Shown here piece by piece: positions 1-10,646 of a stretch of 64,000 nucleotides of DNA. Each line of letters begins with the position of its first letter. Positions within the stretch are counted from its first letter, which is position 1. Made by a program: the position numbers and the translations under genes. Origin of the DNA: Gemmobacter aquarius (GTDB taxonomy: Bacteria; Pseudomonadota; Alphaproteobacteria; Rhodobacterales; Rhodobacteraceae); the NCBI RefSeq assembly GCF_003060865.1, contig NZ_CP028918.1:3212001-3276000 (forward strand), in the 5' to 3' direction. The notes under the pieces are model-generated. The model did not search any database, had not been told where the DNA came from, and worked only from the letters and a program-made list of their open reading frames with translations.

Positions 1-83
1 ACAGGTTCGAACTGCCCGCCCGCAAGCGCGACCGCCCCTTCGACAGAGCGGGCGATCCCGTCGGTTATTCCGTATAAGGCCAC
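1..83 (-). CDS. YcjX/DUF463-like protein, N-terminal fragment
   Basis: The gene runs off the left edge, so only about 28 codons are visible, read leftwards. The peptide begins (V/M)ALYGITDGIARSVEGAV and continues to GGQFEP, which resembles the N-terminus of YcjX-family (DUF463) predicted P-loop proteins of Rhodobacterales; the P-loop itself would lie outside the window. A GTG start at 81-83 is preceded by AAAGGGG (90-96 on the plus strand as its complement) at a 6-nt spacing; the in-frame alternatives are stopped. It diverges from truA. Identification rests on a short N-terminal match and is tentative. Confidence 0.45.
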   Translation of the reverse strand, partial: MALYGITDGIARSVEGAVALAGGQFEP

Positions 84-179
84 ATCAGACCCCTTTCATT
101 AGCCCCAACATAGGCATGCGGACCGCCACTGTGTAGGGCAAGTCTAGACGCGCCCCCCCCGATCCGCTAACCCCGCCCC

Positions 180-950
180 ATGCCCCGCTACGCCCTTCTC
201 ATCGAATATGACGGCATGCCCTTCAACGGCTGGCAACGCCAATACGGCGGCCAACCCACCGTGCAGGCGTCGATCGAGGCGGCGCTGGCAAAACTCGAAC
301 CCGGCCCCCACACCATCGCCGCCGCTGGCCGCACAGATACCGGCGTACACGCCACCGGTCAGGTCGCCACAGTCGATCTTGCGAAAGACTGGGACCCCTT
401 CCGCCTGCAAGGGGCGCTGAACTACCACCTGCGCCTGACCCCCATCGCCATCCTGCGCGTCGTGATCGTGGCACCCGACTTCCACGCCCGCTTCTCGGCG
501 CTGGAACGGCGCTATCTCTTTCGCCTAGTCGCCCGCCGCGCGCCCATGGCGCTGGACAAGAACCGCGTCTGGCAAGTGCTCGACCCGCTCGACCTTGCGG
601 CGATGCAACAAGGTGCCGCCCATTTGATCGGCAAGCACGATTTCACCACCTTCCGCTCGTCGCTCTGCCAAGCCAAAAGCCCGGTGAAAACGCTCGACGA
701 ACTGACCATCACCGCACAGGAAATCCCCACCGGCACCGAATACCGCTTCACGCTGCGGGCGCGGTCCTTCCTGCACAATCAGGTCCGCTCGATCGTCGGC
801 ACGCTGCACCGCGTCGGCACCGGCGGCTGGCCGCCCGCCCGCGTCGCCGAAGCCCTCGCCGCCCGCGACCGCGCCGCCTGCGGGCCGGTCTGCCCGCCGC
901 AGGGCCTGTATCTCACCGGCGTCGGCTACAGCGAAGACCTCTTCGCCTAG
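180..950 (+). CDS. truA: tRNA pseudouridine(38-40) synthase TruA
   Basis: The product is a 256-residue TruA that converts U38-U40 of the tRNA anticodon arm to pseudouridine in the cytoplasm. The catalytic-aspartate motif GRTDTGVHA is present near residue 50, followed by the usual C-terminal elements ([13 protein letters not shown], near 200), and the length is normal for the family. The ATG at 180 starts at the conserved [11 protein letters not shown] segment. No good Shine-Dalgarno is visible just upstream, so the mRNA may be leaderless or weakly initiated. Its stop codon overlaps, tail to tail, the stop of the decayed exonuclease gene on the other strand (947-949 against 948-950). Confidence 0.96.
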   Translation: MPRYALLIEYDGMPFNGWQRQYGGQPTVQASIEAALAKLEPGPHTIAAAGRTDTGVHATGQVATVDLAKDWDPFRLQGALNYHLRLTPIAILRVVIVAPDFHARFSALERRYLFRLVARRAPMALDKNRVWQVLDPLDLAAMQQGAAHLIGKHDFTTFRSSLCQAKSPVKTLDELTITAQEIPTGTEYRFTLRARSFLHNQVRSIVGTLHRVGTGGWPPARVAEALAARDRAACGPVCPPQGLYLTGVGYSEDLFA

Positions 951-2225
951 CCCAAAGGCTCGTTCAGGTCAGCAAGCAGCCGCCCGTGCCGCCGCACCTC
1001 GGCCAGCACCGCGCCAAACGTGCCATGTCCCCGCCCGCGCAGCATCGGCAGCATCTCGAGCAGCGCATCCGCCGTGGCCAGCGTATCGCCCAACGCCGTG
1101 GGCCGCGCCTCGTCCGGGATCACGATGCCAAGCCGATGGCACAGCGCATCCAGCGAATGCACGTCATGCTGGCCATAAAGCACCGCCGACAACAGCACCG
1201 TGTCAAAGATCGGCATATCGAAGCGCAGCCCCAGCCCCGCCTCGCGCCGCCGCAGGAATTGCATGTCGATGGGCGCGTTATGCGCCACCAGCACCGCCCC
1301 TTGGGCAAAGGCGTGAAACCGCCGCAACGCCTCGTTTACGCCGACCGCATCGGCCACCATTGCGTCGGTGATGTCATGCACCGCCGTGGCCCCGGCCGGA
1401 ATGGCGCGGCCGGGATTGACCAGCATGTCGACCGCCTCGCCTGCCACGCGCCGCCCGTTCACGATCCGCACGGCGGCGATCTGCACGATCTCGTCGCCCT
1501 GCGCGGGCAAAAGCCCGGTCGTTTCGGTGTCGAACACCACATAGGTCAGGTCTTCCAGCCGCGCCTCGGCCAAAGCCTCGTTCCGCACCTTGCCCAGCAG
1601 GTCAAAGTCATAGACCACCGCCCGCACCGCAGGGGCAGGCCGCCCCACATCGCGCCGCGCCTGCGGGATCGGCAGGCACAGCGCATAGCCGCCCTGCGCC
1701 GCTTCGGGCCACAGCTCGATGCGATGCGCGGCAAGCACGGCTTGGCCCGTCACATCAGGCCCCCCCGCCTCGACCGCTTCGCCCAGCCAATCACCAAGCT
1801 GCTTGACAGCAAGCGGCGCACCCGACCAGTAAAGCCGGATCGCAGCGCCCCCGTCCTCTTCGGCCACGGCAATACGGAACCCCGTGGCCCCCACCGAAAC
1901 CGCCAGCCGCCTCGCAAGGCCCGACAGCAGCGCAATCACCTCGAACCCGTTGCAGCGCAGCAAAAGCGGGTCGGTCGCAACCCCCGCCACCGCCAGCCCC
2001 TCGGCCTCGATCCGTGCGCGCAGCCCATCGGCCAGATCGGCGGCCCGCACCGTAGCCAGCGGCCAATCCTCTGCCCCCGCTGCTCGCGCTGCCGCGCCAT
2101 ATCGGTCACCGCCGCGACCGGCCGCATCCGTCCCGCCAGCACCCGTGCCCCCTTGACCGAAGCGCACAACAGGTCTGACGCCGCCATGTCGCCCGCCGCC
2201 AGCAAGCGCCCGTAAGCCATGCGGA
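947..2225 (-). pseudogene. DEDDh 3'-5' exonuclease (DnaQ/PolC-like), 5'-truncated and frameshifted
   Basis: The C-terminal part is a clear DnaQ-type exonuclease: motif I DTETTG, motif II with HNAPID, and a motif III region TALGDTLATAD. In DEDDh enzymes a His lies five residues before the motif III Asp; here that position is Pro (CCC instead of CAC). The N-terminal half (AYGRLLAAGDMAASDLL...) is in another frame. Restoring one G in the G5 tract (complement of C5 at 2073-2077) joins the frames as ...RGAEDWPLATV. The 5' end abuts a response-regulator stump within about 2215-2235, so the native start is gone. In relatives this gene type sits beside DUF294 and two-component genes. I read it as a decaying gene; part of the frameshift could be sequencing error. 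Confidence 0.75.
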
Positions 2226-2478
2226 TCGGTCCCCCGCGCCGTCATCATCAGGATCTTCACATCCTCAAGCGCAGGGTCCAGCCGCACCCCTTGGCAAATC
2301 TCGTAGCCCGACACGTCCGGCAACATCACATCGAGCAGCACCAGATCGGGATGAGTCTGCCGGATATGGTCAAGCGCCACCCCGCCCGACGCGATGCGGT
2401 CATAGGCATAGCCATCCCGCGTGATCAGATAATCCAGCGCGATGGCGATGTTGTCCTCGTCCTCGATCACCAGCACAC
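2221..2478 (-). pseudogene. response-regulator receiver domain, 3'-truncated
   Basis: About 85 residues of a CheY-like receiver domain are readable (VLVIEDEDNIAIALDYL ... LVLLDVMLPDVSGYEIC ... ILMMTARG), including the acidic pair and the phospho-acceptor Asp in LLDVMLP. After MMTARGTDP the sequence passes straight into exonuclease coding DNA, so the conserved Lys segment and the last helix are missing. It is closely similar to the intact receiver protein at 3502-3906, so the two are paralogues. The only plausible starts are GTG codons around 2474-2478. One continuous frame runs from here to 947, but its middle is out-of-frame exonuclease sequence, so it should not be called a genuine receiver-exonuclease fusion. 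Confidence 0.7.
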
Positions 2479-3173
2479 GCGGCTTGGGCGTGCCTGTGAC
2501 GTTTGGCGACAGTGCTTTTCGCCCGCCCTTATCTGGTCGGCCTGATTGGCCAGCCGCCTGCGGGCGATCAGGTCGTAAGCCTCGATCAGGTCGCGCGCCC
2601 CGGAAGCCGAGATGATCCCCGCCGCCTCCGCCGCTTCAAGCCGCTTGCGCGTATTTGCCGCCGTCAGCCGCCCGACCAGCGCATAGACCCGCCCCAGACC
2701 GGTGACCGGCACAACCCCGTTGTGCTTCATGTCGATATGGTTCTTGTGCTCGCCCGACCGGATCGTGGCAAAGCCGCGCAACAGGCCCAAGGGCGGCGCG
2801 TGTTTCAGCGAATTGCCAACCATATGCGCGACAAAGATCGAATTGCGCGCCGCCATCTCCAGCGTTTCCGCCTGCAAATCGGCAAACAACCCCGCCTCGC
2901 CCCCGATGGGCCGCAGATCGAACATGACCGAAGCCAGCATCTGCGCCATCGGATCGGGCTTTGCCACCCAACCCGCGAAGTATTCCTTCCACACCCGCAG
3001 CGGCTGGCACGAGCAGTTTCGGTATCCGCGCCGTCAAGACAGCCAGATCGGCCACCCCTTCGGCCACCGCCGCATCGCGCACGAACTGCGCCGACGATAT
3101 CGCCTGAAACCGCGTCAGGTCGGTCTGCGTCACCATCGCCACCAACGACAAAGCGACGAAGGGCATGGCGCAC
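2467..3173 (-). pseudogene. CBS/DUF294 nucleotidyltransferase-like protein with internal deletion
   Basis: Two pieces of a DUF294-type signalling protein can be read. The 5' piece, around 3166-3015, has the end of a CBS domain (MVTQTDLTRFQAIS) and continues to LAVLTARIPKLL. The 3' piece, around 3014-2520, is in another frame: CQPLRVWKEYFAGWV then VMFDLRPIGGEAGLF, FVAHMVGNSL and FATIRSGEHKNHIDMK, which is DUF294 C-terminal sequence. Between LL and CQPLR the nucleotidyltransferase core is absent, and the N-terminal nucleotide-binding and first CBS regions are missing too. The gene cannot make a working protein. It lies between a small plus-strand gene and the receiver stump. Confidence 0.75.
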
Positions 3174-3217
3174 GGCGCGGCGCTCCGTTAGGTTGAAGCC
3201 AATCGCAGGAGACGCAT

Positions 3218-3499
3218 ATGACCCTTGGACAGTTGCTCTTTTCCCAGTTGACCGACCCGTTCCGCATCGTCCTGCTGATCGGTCTCGTCTACACGATGAT
3301 GCGCACGCGCCCCGTCACGGGAACTTTGGTCCCGCTCGCCTCGGGCGTGGCGTTCGTGGCTGTCATCATACCCGTCACCCTGACCACGGGTATGGGTGAA
3401 CCGATGTGGCGGCAGATCGCTGCGGGCCTCGTCGCCAACAGCATCATCCTCGGCATCGTGCTCGGCCTCTGGTCGCTCTATAACCGTCTGCGCGGCTAG
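3218..3499 (+). CDS. small membrane protein, 93 aa, unknown function
   Basis: I do not recognise this family. The 93-residue product has three hydrophobic stretches: about 15-27 (FRIVLLIGLVYTM), 36-57 (TLVPLASGVAFVAVIIPVTL) and 66-88 (IAAGLVANSIILGIVLGLWSLY). This suggests an inner-membrane protein with three helices and a short basic tail. GGAG (complement to the 16S tail) lies about 8 nt before the ATG at 3218, so expression is credible. It sits between the DUF294 remnant and the intact receiver gene, whose stop is 2 nt away on the other strand. Confidence 0.7.
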   Translation: MTLGQLLFSQLTDPFRIVLLIGLVYTMMRTRPVTGTLVPLASGVAFVAVIIPVTLTTGMGEPMWRQIAAGLVANSIILGIVLGLWSLYNRLRG

Positions 3500-3501
3500 G
3501 C

Positions 3502-3906
3502 TCAGCCCGTCGGGGGCGACAGCAGTCGCCAAACCTCACCGCGCAGCTTGCCCAGATCGAAGGGCTTGGCGATGAAACCGTCTGCCCCCTGTTCCAGCGC
3601 GCGGCGTTGCTCCTGCGCCGAACCGCGCGCGGTCATCATGAGCACACGCGTACCCGAAATCGCCGGATCGGTCCTGATCGCGACGCAGATATCGTAGCCC
3701 GAAACCTCGGGCAGCATGACGTCGAGAAGCACCAGATCGGGCCGCGTTGCCCGTATATGCGCCAAAGCGAAACCGCCATTCGAGACGCGGTCGCAGGCCA
3801 TTCCCTCGCGGCTCACCACATAGTGCAGGGCGGTCGCGATATTGTCGTCATCCTCGACGACCAGAACCCGGTATCCGGGCGAAACTGACGCGTTACCGGG
3901 GTCCAT
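3502..3906 (-). CDS. single-domain response regulator (CheY-like)
   Basis: The protein is a stand-alone receiver of about 134 residues. It has the acidic pair in VLVVEDDDN, the phospho-acceptor Asp in LVLLDVMLPEVSGYD, the Thr of LMMTARG and the conserved Lys in GFIAKPFDLGKL. There is no DNA-binding or enzymatic output domain, so it probably acts by protein-protein contact or as a phosphate relay. I chose the ATG at 3904-3906 (MDPGNAS); a TTG 18 nt upstream is the alternative. No histidine kinase is in the window. The truncated paralogue at 2221-2478 and the decayed DUF294/exonuclease genes suggest a formerly larger signalling locus, of a kind often associated with acetate metabolism genes such as the nearby acs. 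Confidence 0.88.
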   Translation of the reverse strand: MDPGNASVSPGYRVLVVEDDDNIATALHYVVSREGMACDRVSNGGFALAHIRATRPDLVLLDVMLPEVSGYDICVAIRTDPAISGTRVLMMTARGSAQEQRRALEQGADGFIAKPFDLGKLRGEVWRLLSPPTG

Positions 3907-3967
3907 GACGCACCTGCAAGGCAAAGGATGGGTTCATATCCATGTAGGGACTCGCCCGGCCAAAGAC

Positions 3968-3998
3968 GACAGGGGCGCCACCGAAGCGCGCCCCTGTC
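3968..3998 (-). terminator. hairpin downstream of the MHS transporter gene
   Basis: A perfect 11-bp stem, GACAGGGGCGC pairing with GCGCCCCTGTC, encloses a 9-nt loop. It begins 17 nt after the end of the transporter gene in its direction of transcription. Only a short, mixed T-rich stretch follows, so termination strength is uncertain. Confidence 0.6.
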
Positions 3999-4014
3999 AT
4001 AAGTCACCCAAGGA

Positions 4015-5883
4015 TCAATCCTTGAAGATGTCCTTCTTGTGCGTATTGCCCGGCACGAACAGCGTCCCGATCACCACGGTCGCAAGCGCGATCACGATCG
4101 GATACCACAGGCCACCGTACACCGACCCCGACTGCGCCGAGATCGCAAAGGCGGTCGCAGGCATCAGTCCACCGAACCAGCCGTTGCCGATGTGGTAGGG
4201 CAGCGACAGACCCGAATAGCGGATACGGGTCGGGAACAGTTCGACCAGCATGGCTGCAATCGGGCCGTACACCATCGTCACCAGCAGGATCAGATAGGTC
4301 AGGATGGCAACGATCGTCAGTTTCTGCGCGGTGAAGATGTCGAAGAAGTTCTGCGCCACCGCAACCGAGGTGTTGTCCTTGGCCACCAACGGATAGCCCG
4401 CAGCGGTCAAAGCGTCGTTCACAGCCTTGGTAAAGGCGGCAGGCTTGCCCTTCTCGGCATCCAGCGCAGCCTGTGCGGCGTCGATGGCAGCCTGATCGGT
4501 TCCGGCCTTGGCCGTTTCCAGCGCGGCGGTCAGTTCCGCCACGGCAGCAGCGTTTTCCGCACCGACATAGGACGGGATCTCGGTCTCGCCGACCTTGATC
4601 ACAGCCAGAGCGCCCGCGTCAGCCGGAACGGTCTCGTAGTTCACCGACGACCGCGACAACAGCGCCTTGGCGATGTCGCAGGAATTGGTGAACTTGGCCG
4701 TCCCGACAGGGTTGAACTGGAACGAGCAGTTTTCCGGATCGGCGGTCACCGTCACCGGCGTCTGGTGCGCTGCGTAGAGGACCGGGTTGGCGGTCTTGGT
4801 CAGCAGCGGGAAGACGATCTGATAGGTCAGCGCGGCGATCAGGCAGCCCGCAAGGATGATCGGCTTACGGCCGATCCGGTCCGACAGCGCGCCGAAGAAC
4901 AGGAAACCACCCGTGCCGAGGATCAGCGACCACGCCACCAGAACGTTGGCGGTGAAGCTGTCGACCTTGATCACGTTCTGCATGAAGAACAGCGCGTAGA
5001 ACTGGCCCGAATACCAGACCACGGCTTGCCCTGCGACCAGACCGAACAGCGCGATCAACGCGATCTTGCCGTTCTTCCAGGTGCCGAAGGCTTCGCGCAG
5101 CGGCGCCTTCGAGGCCGAACCCTCTTCCTTCATCTTCTTGAAGGCGGGCGATTCGTTCATCTGCACGCGGATATAAAGCGAGATAAGCAGCAGGAAGATC
5201 GACCCGAGGAAAGGAATACGCCAGCCCCATGCGTTAAAGGCTTTCATCATCTGCGGCGTGCCATCTGCGTTCATCAGCGCGGCACCGGCAGCATCCAGAA
5301 CCGGCTGGTCCGGATAGGCGCCGTTCACATAGCCCTGAACCGACAGGATGACGATCAGCGAAAGCAGCAGACCCAGCGTCGCCGTGGTCTGGATAAAGGC
5401 CGTGAAGTAGCCGCGCTGGTTGGCAGGCGCGTGTTCGGCCACATAGACTGCGGCACCGCCGTATTCACCACCCAGTGCCAGACCCTGCAGCATTCGCAGC
5501 GCAATCAGGATGATCGGAGCAGCCACGCCCCACGAATAATAGTTGGGCAGCAGGCCGACGATGAACGTCGAGACACCCATGATCAGGATCGTCATCAGGA
5601 AGGTGTACTTCCGGCCGATCAGGTCACCCAGCGACCCGAAGACCAGCGCGCCGAACGGACGCACGATAAAGCCGGCAGCAAAGGCCAGCAGCGCAAAGAC
5701 GTTGCGCGTGGCTTCCGGGAACGGCGTGAAGAACTGCGCGCCGATGATCGCCGCGAGCGAGCCGTAAAGATAGAAATCATACCATTCGAAGATGGTGCCA
5801 GCCGAGGAAGCAAGGATAACCTTCTTTTCCTCTCCGGTCATGGGACGCGACCGGTCCCTGACGTTCATTTCCGTAGTTGCCAT
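4015..5883 (-). CDS. MHS-family MFS transporter with large periplasmic insertion
   Basis: This 622-residue membrane protein belongs to the metabolite:H+ symporter branch of the major facilitator superfamily (ProP/ShiA/KgtP relatives). Typical signatures are GTIFEWYDFYLYG near the N-terminus, GSLGDLIGRKY between helices 2 and 3, ALGGEYGGAAVYVAE, and FGALSDRIGRKP after helix 8. The family is usually 430-550 residues. Here a segment of roughly residues 365-510 is inserted late in the C-terminal half; it is Ala-rich, has a probable coiled coil (AAAVAELTAALETAK) and two cysteines about 16 residues apart. The substrate is unknown; proximity to acs suggests a small organic acid, but this is inference. 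GGAGGG lies about 8 nt before the ATG. Confidence 0.9.
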   Translation of the reverse strand: MATTEMNVRDRSRPMTGEEKKVILASSAGTIFEWYDFYLYGSLAAIIGAQFFTPFPEATRNVFALLAFAAGFIVRPFGALVFGSLGDLIGRKYTFLMTILIMGVSTFIVGLLPNYYSWGVAAPIILIALRMLQGLALGGEYGGAAVYVAEHAPANQRGYFTAFIQTTATLGLLLSLIVILSVQGYVNGAYPDQPVLDAAGAALMNADGTPQMMKAFNAWGWRIPFLGSIFLLLISLYIRVQMNESPAFKKMKEEGSASKAPLREAFGTWKNGKIALIALFGLVAGQAVVWYSGQFYALFFMQNVIKVDSFTANVLVAWSLILGTGGFLFFGALSDRIGRKPIILAGCLIAALTYQIVFPLLTKTANPVLYAAHQTPVTVTADPENCSFQFNPVGTAKFTNSCDIAKALLSRSSVNYETVPADAGALAVIKVGETEIPSYVGAENAAAVAELTAALETAKAGTDQAAIDAAQAALDAEKGKPAAFTKAVNDALTAAGYPLVAKDNTSVAVAQNFFDIFTAQKLTIVAILTYLILLVTMVYGPIAAMLVELFPTRIRYSGLSLPYHIGNGWFGGLMPATAFAISAQSGSVYGGLWYPIVIALATVVIGTLFVPGNTHKKDIFKD

Positions 5884-6028
5884 AAAGGCTTCCCTCCTTG
5901 TTGTCGGCCTCGACTGGGCCGCTTACCCTTCAATTGCGCCCCGCACCGCCTGTCCCTTGCGGAACTTTCCACCGGCGCGGACCGTCTCCTTCCCTGCCAT
6001 GCCCGAACGTCGGACATGCCCTCCGTTG

Positions 6029-6720
6029 TCAGGCCGCCACGCCCTTCACGATGGCAGCCAGCCCCGCCCTGATACCGGCGATGGACCCCATCGCGTCGAT
6101 CCGGTGCAGCAGACCCATGCCTTCGTAATAGGCGATCAGCGGAGCCGTCTGGGCGTGATAGGCCTTCAGCCTCTCGCGCACCGTTTCGGCATTGTCGTCG
6201 GCCCGGCGCTTCATCGCCGTCCCGCCGCATTTGTCGCAAACACCCGCCGTCGCGGGTTGCTTGAATTCGTCGTGATACCCCTCGCCGCACCCGGCGCAGG
6301 TATAGCGGCCCGACACGCGACCGATCATCGCCTCGTCGTCCACCTCAAGGCTGATCGCGGCAGTCACGCTTTGCCCCGCCTCGGCCAGCAGCGCGTCCAG
6401 CGCCGCAGCCTGCCCGTCAGTACGCGGAAACCCGTCGAGGATCACGCCCTTGCCCACATCGGGCGCCGCCATCCGGTCGCGCAGGATCGCCAGCACGATC
6501 GCATCCGACACCAGCTGCCCCGCGTCCATCACCGCGCGGGCCTGCTTTCCGGCCTCGGTCCCCGCAGCCACGGCGGCGCGCAAAAGGTCGCCGGTCGAAA
6601 GCTGGACCAGACCGAAATCCTCCTCCAGCATCCGCGCCTGCGTCCCCTTGCCCGCGCCGGGTGGCCCGAGCAGGATCAGCACGGCAGGCTTGGCCATGAC
6701 CTCGCTGATACCCCCGTCGC

Positions 6721-6724
<4 letters not shown>
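6029..6724 (-). CDS. adk: adenylate kinase
   Basis: Adenylate kinase interconverts ATP + AMP and 2 ADP in the cytosol. The P-loop [10 protein letters not shown], the AMP-binding STGDLLR, the DGFPRT motif and a long-form LID with four cysteines (CAGCGEGYH and CDKCGG), which normally bind zinc, are all visible. The start at 6724 overlaps the acs stop (ATGA), implying translational coupling; an internal ATG at 6695-6697 ([11 protein letters not shown]) would give a shorter, more standard N-terminus. Placing adk directly after acs makes sense because acetyl-CoA synthetase releases AMP, which adenylate kinase recycles. Confidence 0.95.
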
Positions 6725-8685
<1,961 letters not shown>

Positions 8686-9026
8686 AGTCAGTCCTCCAAG
8701 GATCACGGGCCGTCACCCGTTTGCAATCGGGCGGTCAAAAGACCATCCCCCGAACCCGATTGCACCATAACCTGATCGTCAATTTACATCTAACTCTAAT
8801 TGCCGCAACGATTTTTCTGTAAATAAATTCACAGAAAGTCGGTGAAATCTGTCAACGTTCGGTAAAGTCCGCCAAAATCACAATGCATTCAACAGCATGT
8901 GATCTGCTCGTTTTGCCTACCACGCAGGCAGAAAAAGAACGGCTGTCCGCCTCGCACCCCAATGGCGCGATTTGCCGCAACCTCTGTGCGCCAAGGTTCA
9001 TCAAGCCTTCACGAATCGCGGGCGAA
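8686..9026 (-). promoter_or_regulatory. acs upstream region
   Basis: This 341-bp gap between acs and the SulP gene is markedly AT-rich for the window around 8770-8880. On the minus strand a perfect TTGACA lies at 8850-8855. Candidate -10 sequences lie 17-18 nt further on (GTGAAT or TGAATT at 8826-8832), overlapping the inverted repeat listed separately. I see no supportable gene here; the remainder up to 9026 holds nothing recognisable. Confidence 0.5.
8814..8837. promoter_or_regulatory. inverted repeat, candidate operator of acs
   Basis: TTTCTGT and ACAGAAA form a perfect 7-bp inverted repeat separated by 10 bp. The centre-to-centre spacing of about 17 bp suits a dimeric regulator, and the repeat overlaps the presumed -10 region of acs. 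No known regulator can be named from the sequence. Confidence 0.45.
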
Positions 9027-10646
9027 TCACCCGCCTGCGCTGTTTGCGCTCACATCCAGCGCGGCCAGATCGGGCAGGAACCGCGCCTCGACCCCGTGGT
9101 GCCGGAACGCGTCAGCCACCGCTGGCCGCGCCCCCACGATCACCAGCCGCCCGCCCCGCCGCGCCAGCTTGCGGCCCAAAAGCAGGAACGACCGCACGCC
9201 TGACGAATCCACCATCGGCACATCGGTCAGGTCCACCACGAACTCGCGCGGCCGATCCGCGATGCGCTCCAAGACCGATCCCAGCCGCGCCGCGGCGCCA
9301 AAGAACCATGGCCCCCGCATCCGGCAAATCACGCGGTCACCATCATCGGTTGCAAAGGGCATCTCGCCCTCGACCTCGGCCGCCTCCGACATGCGCGCGA
9401 TGAACACAAGGCCCCCCAGCGCGAAGCCCGCCACTATGCCCTCGGTCAGGTCACGGAACACCACAAGGCCAAAGGTCACCAGCAGCACCGCCGCCTCGGC
9501 CCGCCCCGACCGCAACAGCTGCCAGAATTCTTCCTTCTCGGCCATGTTCCACGCGACCACCGCCAGCACCCCCGCCAAAGCGGCCAGCGGAATGAACCCC
9601 GCCAAGGGTGCCGCCACCAGCATGAAGGCCAGCACGAACAGCGCATGCAGCATCCCCGACACCGGCCCCCGCGATCCGGCACGCACATTCGTCGCCGTCC
9701 GGGCAATCGTTCCGGTCACGCAAAAACCGCCGAACAGCGCCGACCCGATGTTCGCCACCCCCTGCGCCACCAACTCGGCATTGCTGCGATGCTGCCGCCC
9801 GCTCATCCCGTCCGCCACCACCGCCGACAAAAGCGATTCAATCGCCCCCAGCAGCGTGAACGACAGCGCCCAAGGCAGCGCCGCCCACAGCTTGCCCGCG
9901 TCCAACACGGGCAAGGCAGGCGCAGGCGGCACCCGTGGCAATTCGCCGAACTTCGACCCGATGGTCGCCACATCCACCCCCAGCACGGCGACAAGAACAG
10001 ACGCCGCGCCCACCGCCACCAGCATCCCCGGCCAACCCGGCCGCCACCGCTTGACGCCCTGAATGACCGCCACCACGCCCGCCGCCACCGCCAAAGCCGC
10101 AGGCGTCACCGTCCCCCGCGCCGCCCAAAGCGCCTGAACCTTGGCCACAAAGGCCGCAGGCTCGCCCCCCGGCAGCGTCAACCCCAACAGGTCGCGCAAC
10201 TGGCTGGCAAAGATGATCACCGCGATCCCCGCCGTGAACCCCACCGTCACCGGATAGGGAATGAACCGCACATATGTCCCCAGCCGCAACGCCCCCGCCG
10301 CGACCAGCAGGAACCCGGACAGAAAGGTGGCCAATATCAACCCCTCCACCCCCGTCGCCATCACGCAGGCCGCGACCAGCACGATAAAGGCCCCCGCAGG
10401 CCCGCCGATCTGATACCGCGACCCGCCAAGCGCCGACACGAGGAACCCGCCCACGATGGTGGTGTAAAGCCCCCGCTCCGGCCCGACCCCGCTTGCAATC
10501 GCGATCGCCATCGAAAGCGGCAGGGCGACGATCGCCACCGTCAGCCCCGCCACCGCATCGGCGCGAAGATCGGCCCATCGGTACCCCTCGCGCCAGACGG
10601 TCACGATCTTGGGCAGAAACTGCGGCAGGGGGACGGAAGCGGTCAT
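9027..10646 (-). CDS. SulP-family anion permease with STAS domain
   Basis: The 539-residue inner-membrane protein has the SLC26/SulP layout: ADAVAGLTVAIVALPLSMAIAIASG near residues 28-52, about a dozen hydrophobic helices, the GGFCVTGTIARTATN segment, and a C-terminal cytoplasmic STAS domain from about residue 425 (FVVDLTDVPMVDSSGVRSF). Family members carry sulfate, bicarbonate or other anions; the substrate cannot be told from sequence. The start at ATG 10644-10646 (MTASVPLPQFLPK) precedes the first conserved segment; the frame is open far upstream only because the GC-rich antisense lacks stops. No strong ribosome-binding site is visible. It diverges from the next gene across 213 bp. Confidence 0.92.
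   Translation of the reverse strand: MTASVPLPQFLPKIVTVWREGYRWADLRADAVAGLTVAIVALPLSMAIAIASGVGPERGLYTTIVGGFLVSALGGSRYQIGGPAGAFIVLVAACVMATGVEGLILATFLSGFLLVAAGALRLGTYVRFIPYPVTVGFTAGIAVIIFASQLRDLLGLTLPGGEPAAFVAKVQALWAARGTVTPAALAVAAGVVAVIQGVKRWRPGWPGMLVAVGAASVLVAVLGVDVATIGSKFGELPRVPPAPALPVLDAGKLWAALPWALSFTLLGAIESLLSAVVADGMSGRQHRSNAELVAQGVANIGSALFGGFCVTGTIARTATNVRAGSRGPVSGMLHALFVLAFMLVAAPLAGFIPLAALAGVLAVVAWNMAEKEEFWQLLRSGRAEAAVLLVTFGLVVFRDLTEGIVAGFALGGLVFIARMSEAAEVEGEMPFATDDGDRVICRMRGPWFFGAAARLGSVLERIADRPREFVVDLTDVPMVDSSGVRSFLLLGRKLARRGGRLVIVGARPAVADAFRHHGVEARFLPDLAALDVSANSAGG

Noticed and set aside
947..2476. One 509-codon frame that looks like a receiver-exonuclease fusion
   Set aside because: The middle of the frame reads out-of-phase exonuclease DNA (low-complexity Gly/Ala/Arg), the receiver stops before its conserved Lys, and the exonuclease N-terminus is found in another frame.
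4015..5883. Transporter taken as acetate permease ActP
   Set aside because: The helices and loop motifs are those of the MHS branch of the major facilitator superfamily, not the sodium:solute symporter family; acetate transport is only suggested by location.
4039..6072. Long plus-strand frame opposite the MHS transporter
   Set aside because: Its protein is Arg/His/Gln-rich with no family likeness, and the opposite strand is a clear membrane transporter; GC-rich codon bias gives such antisense frames.
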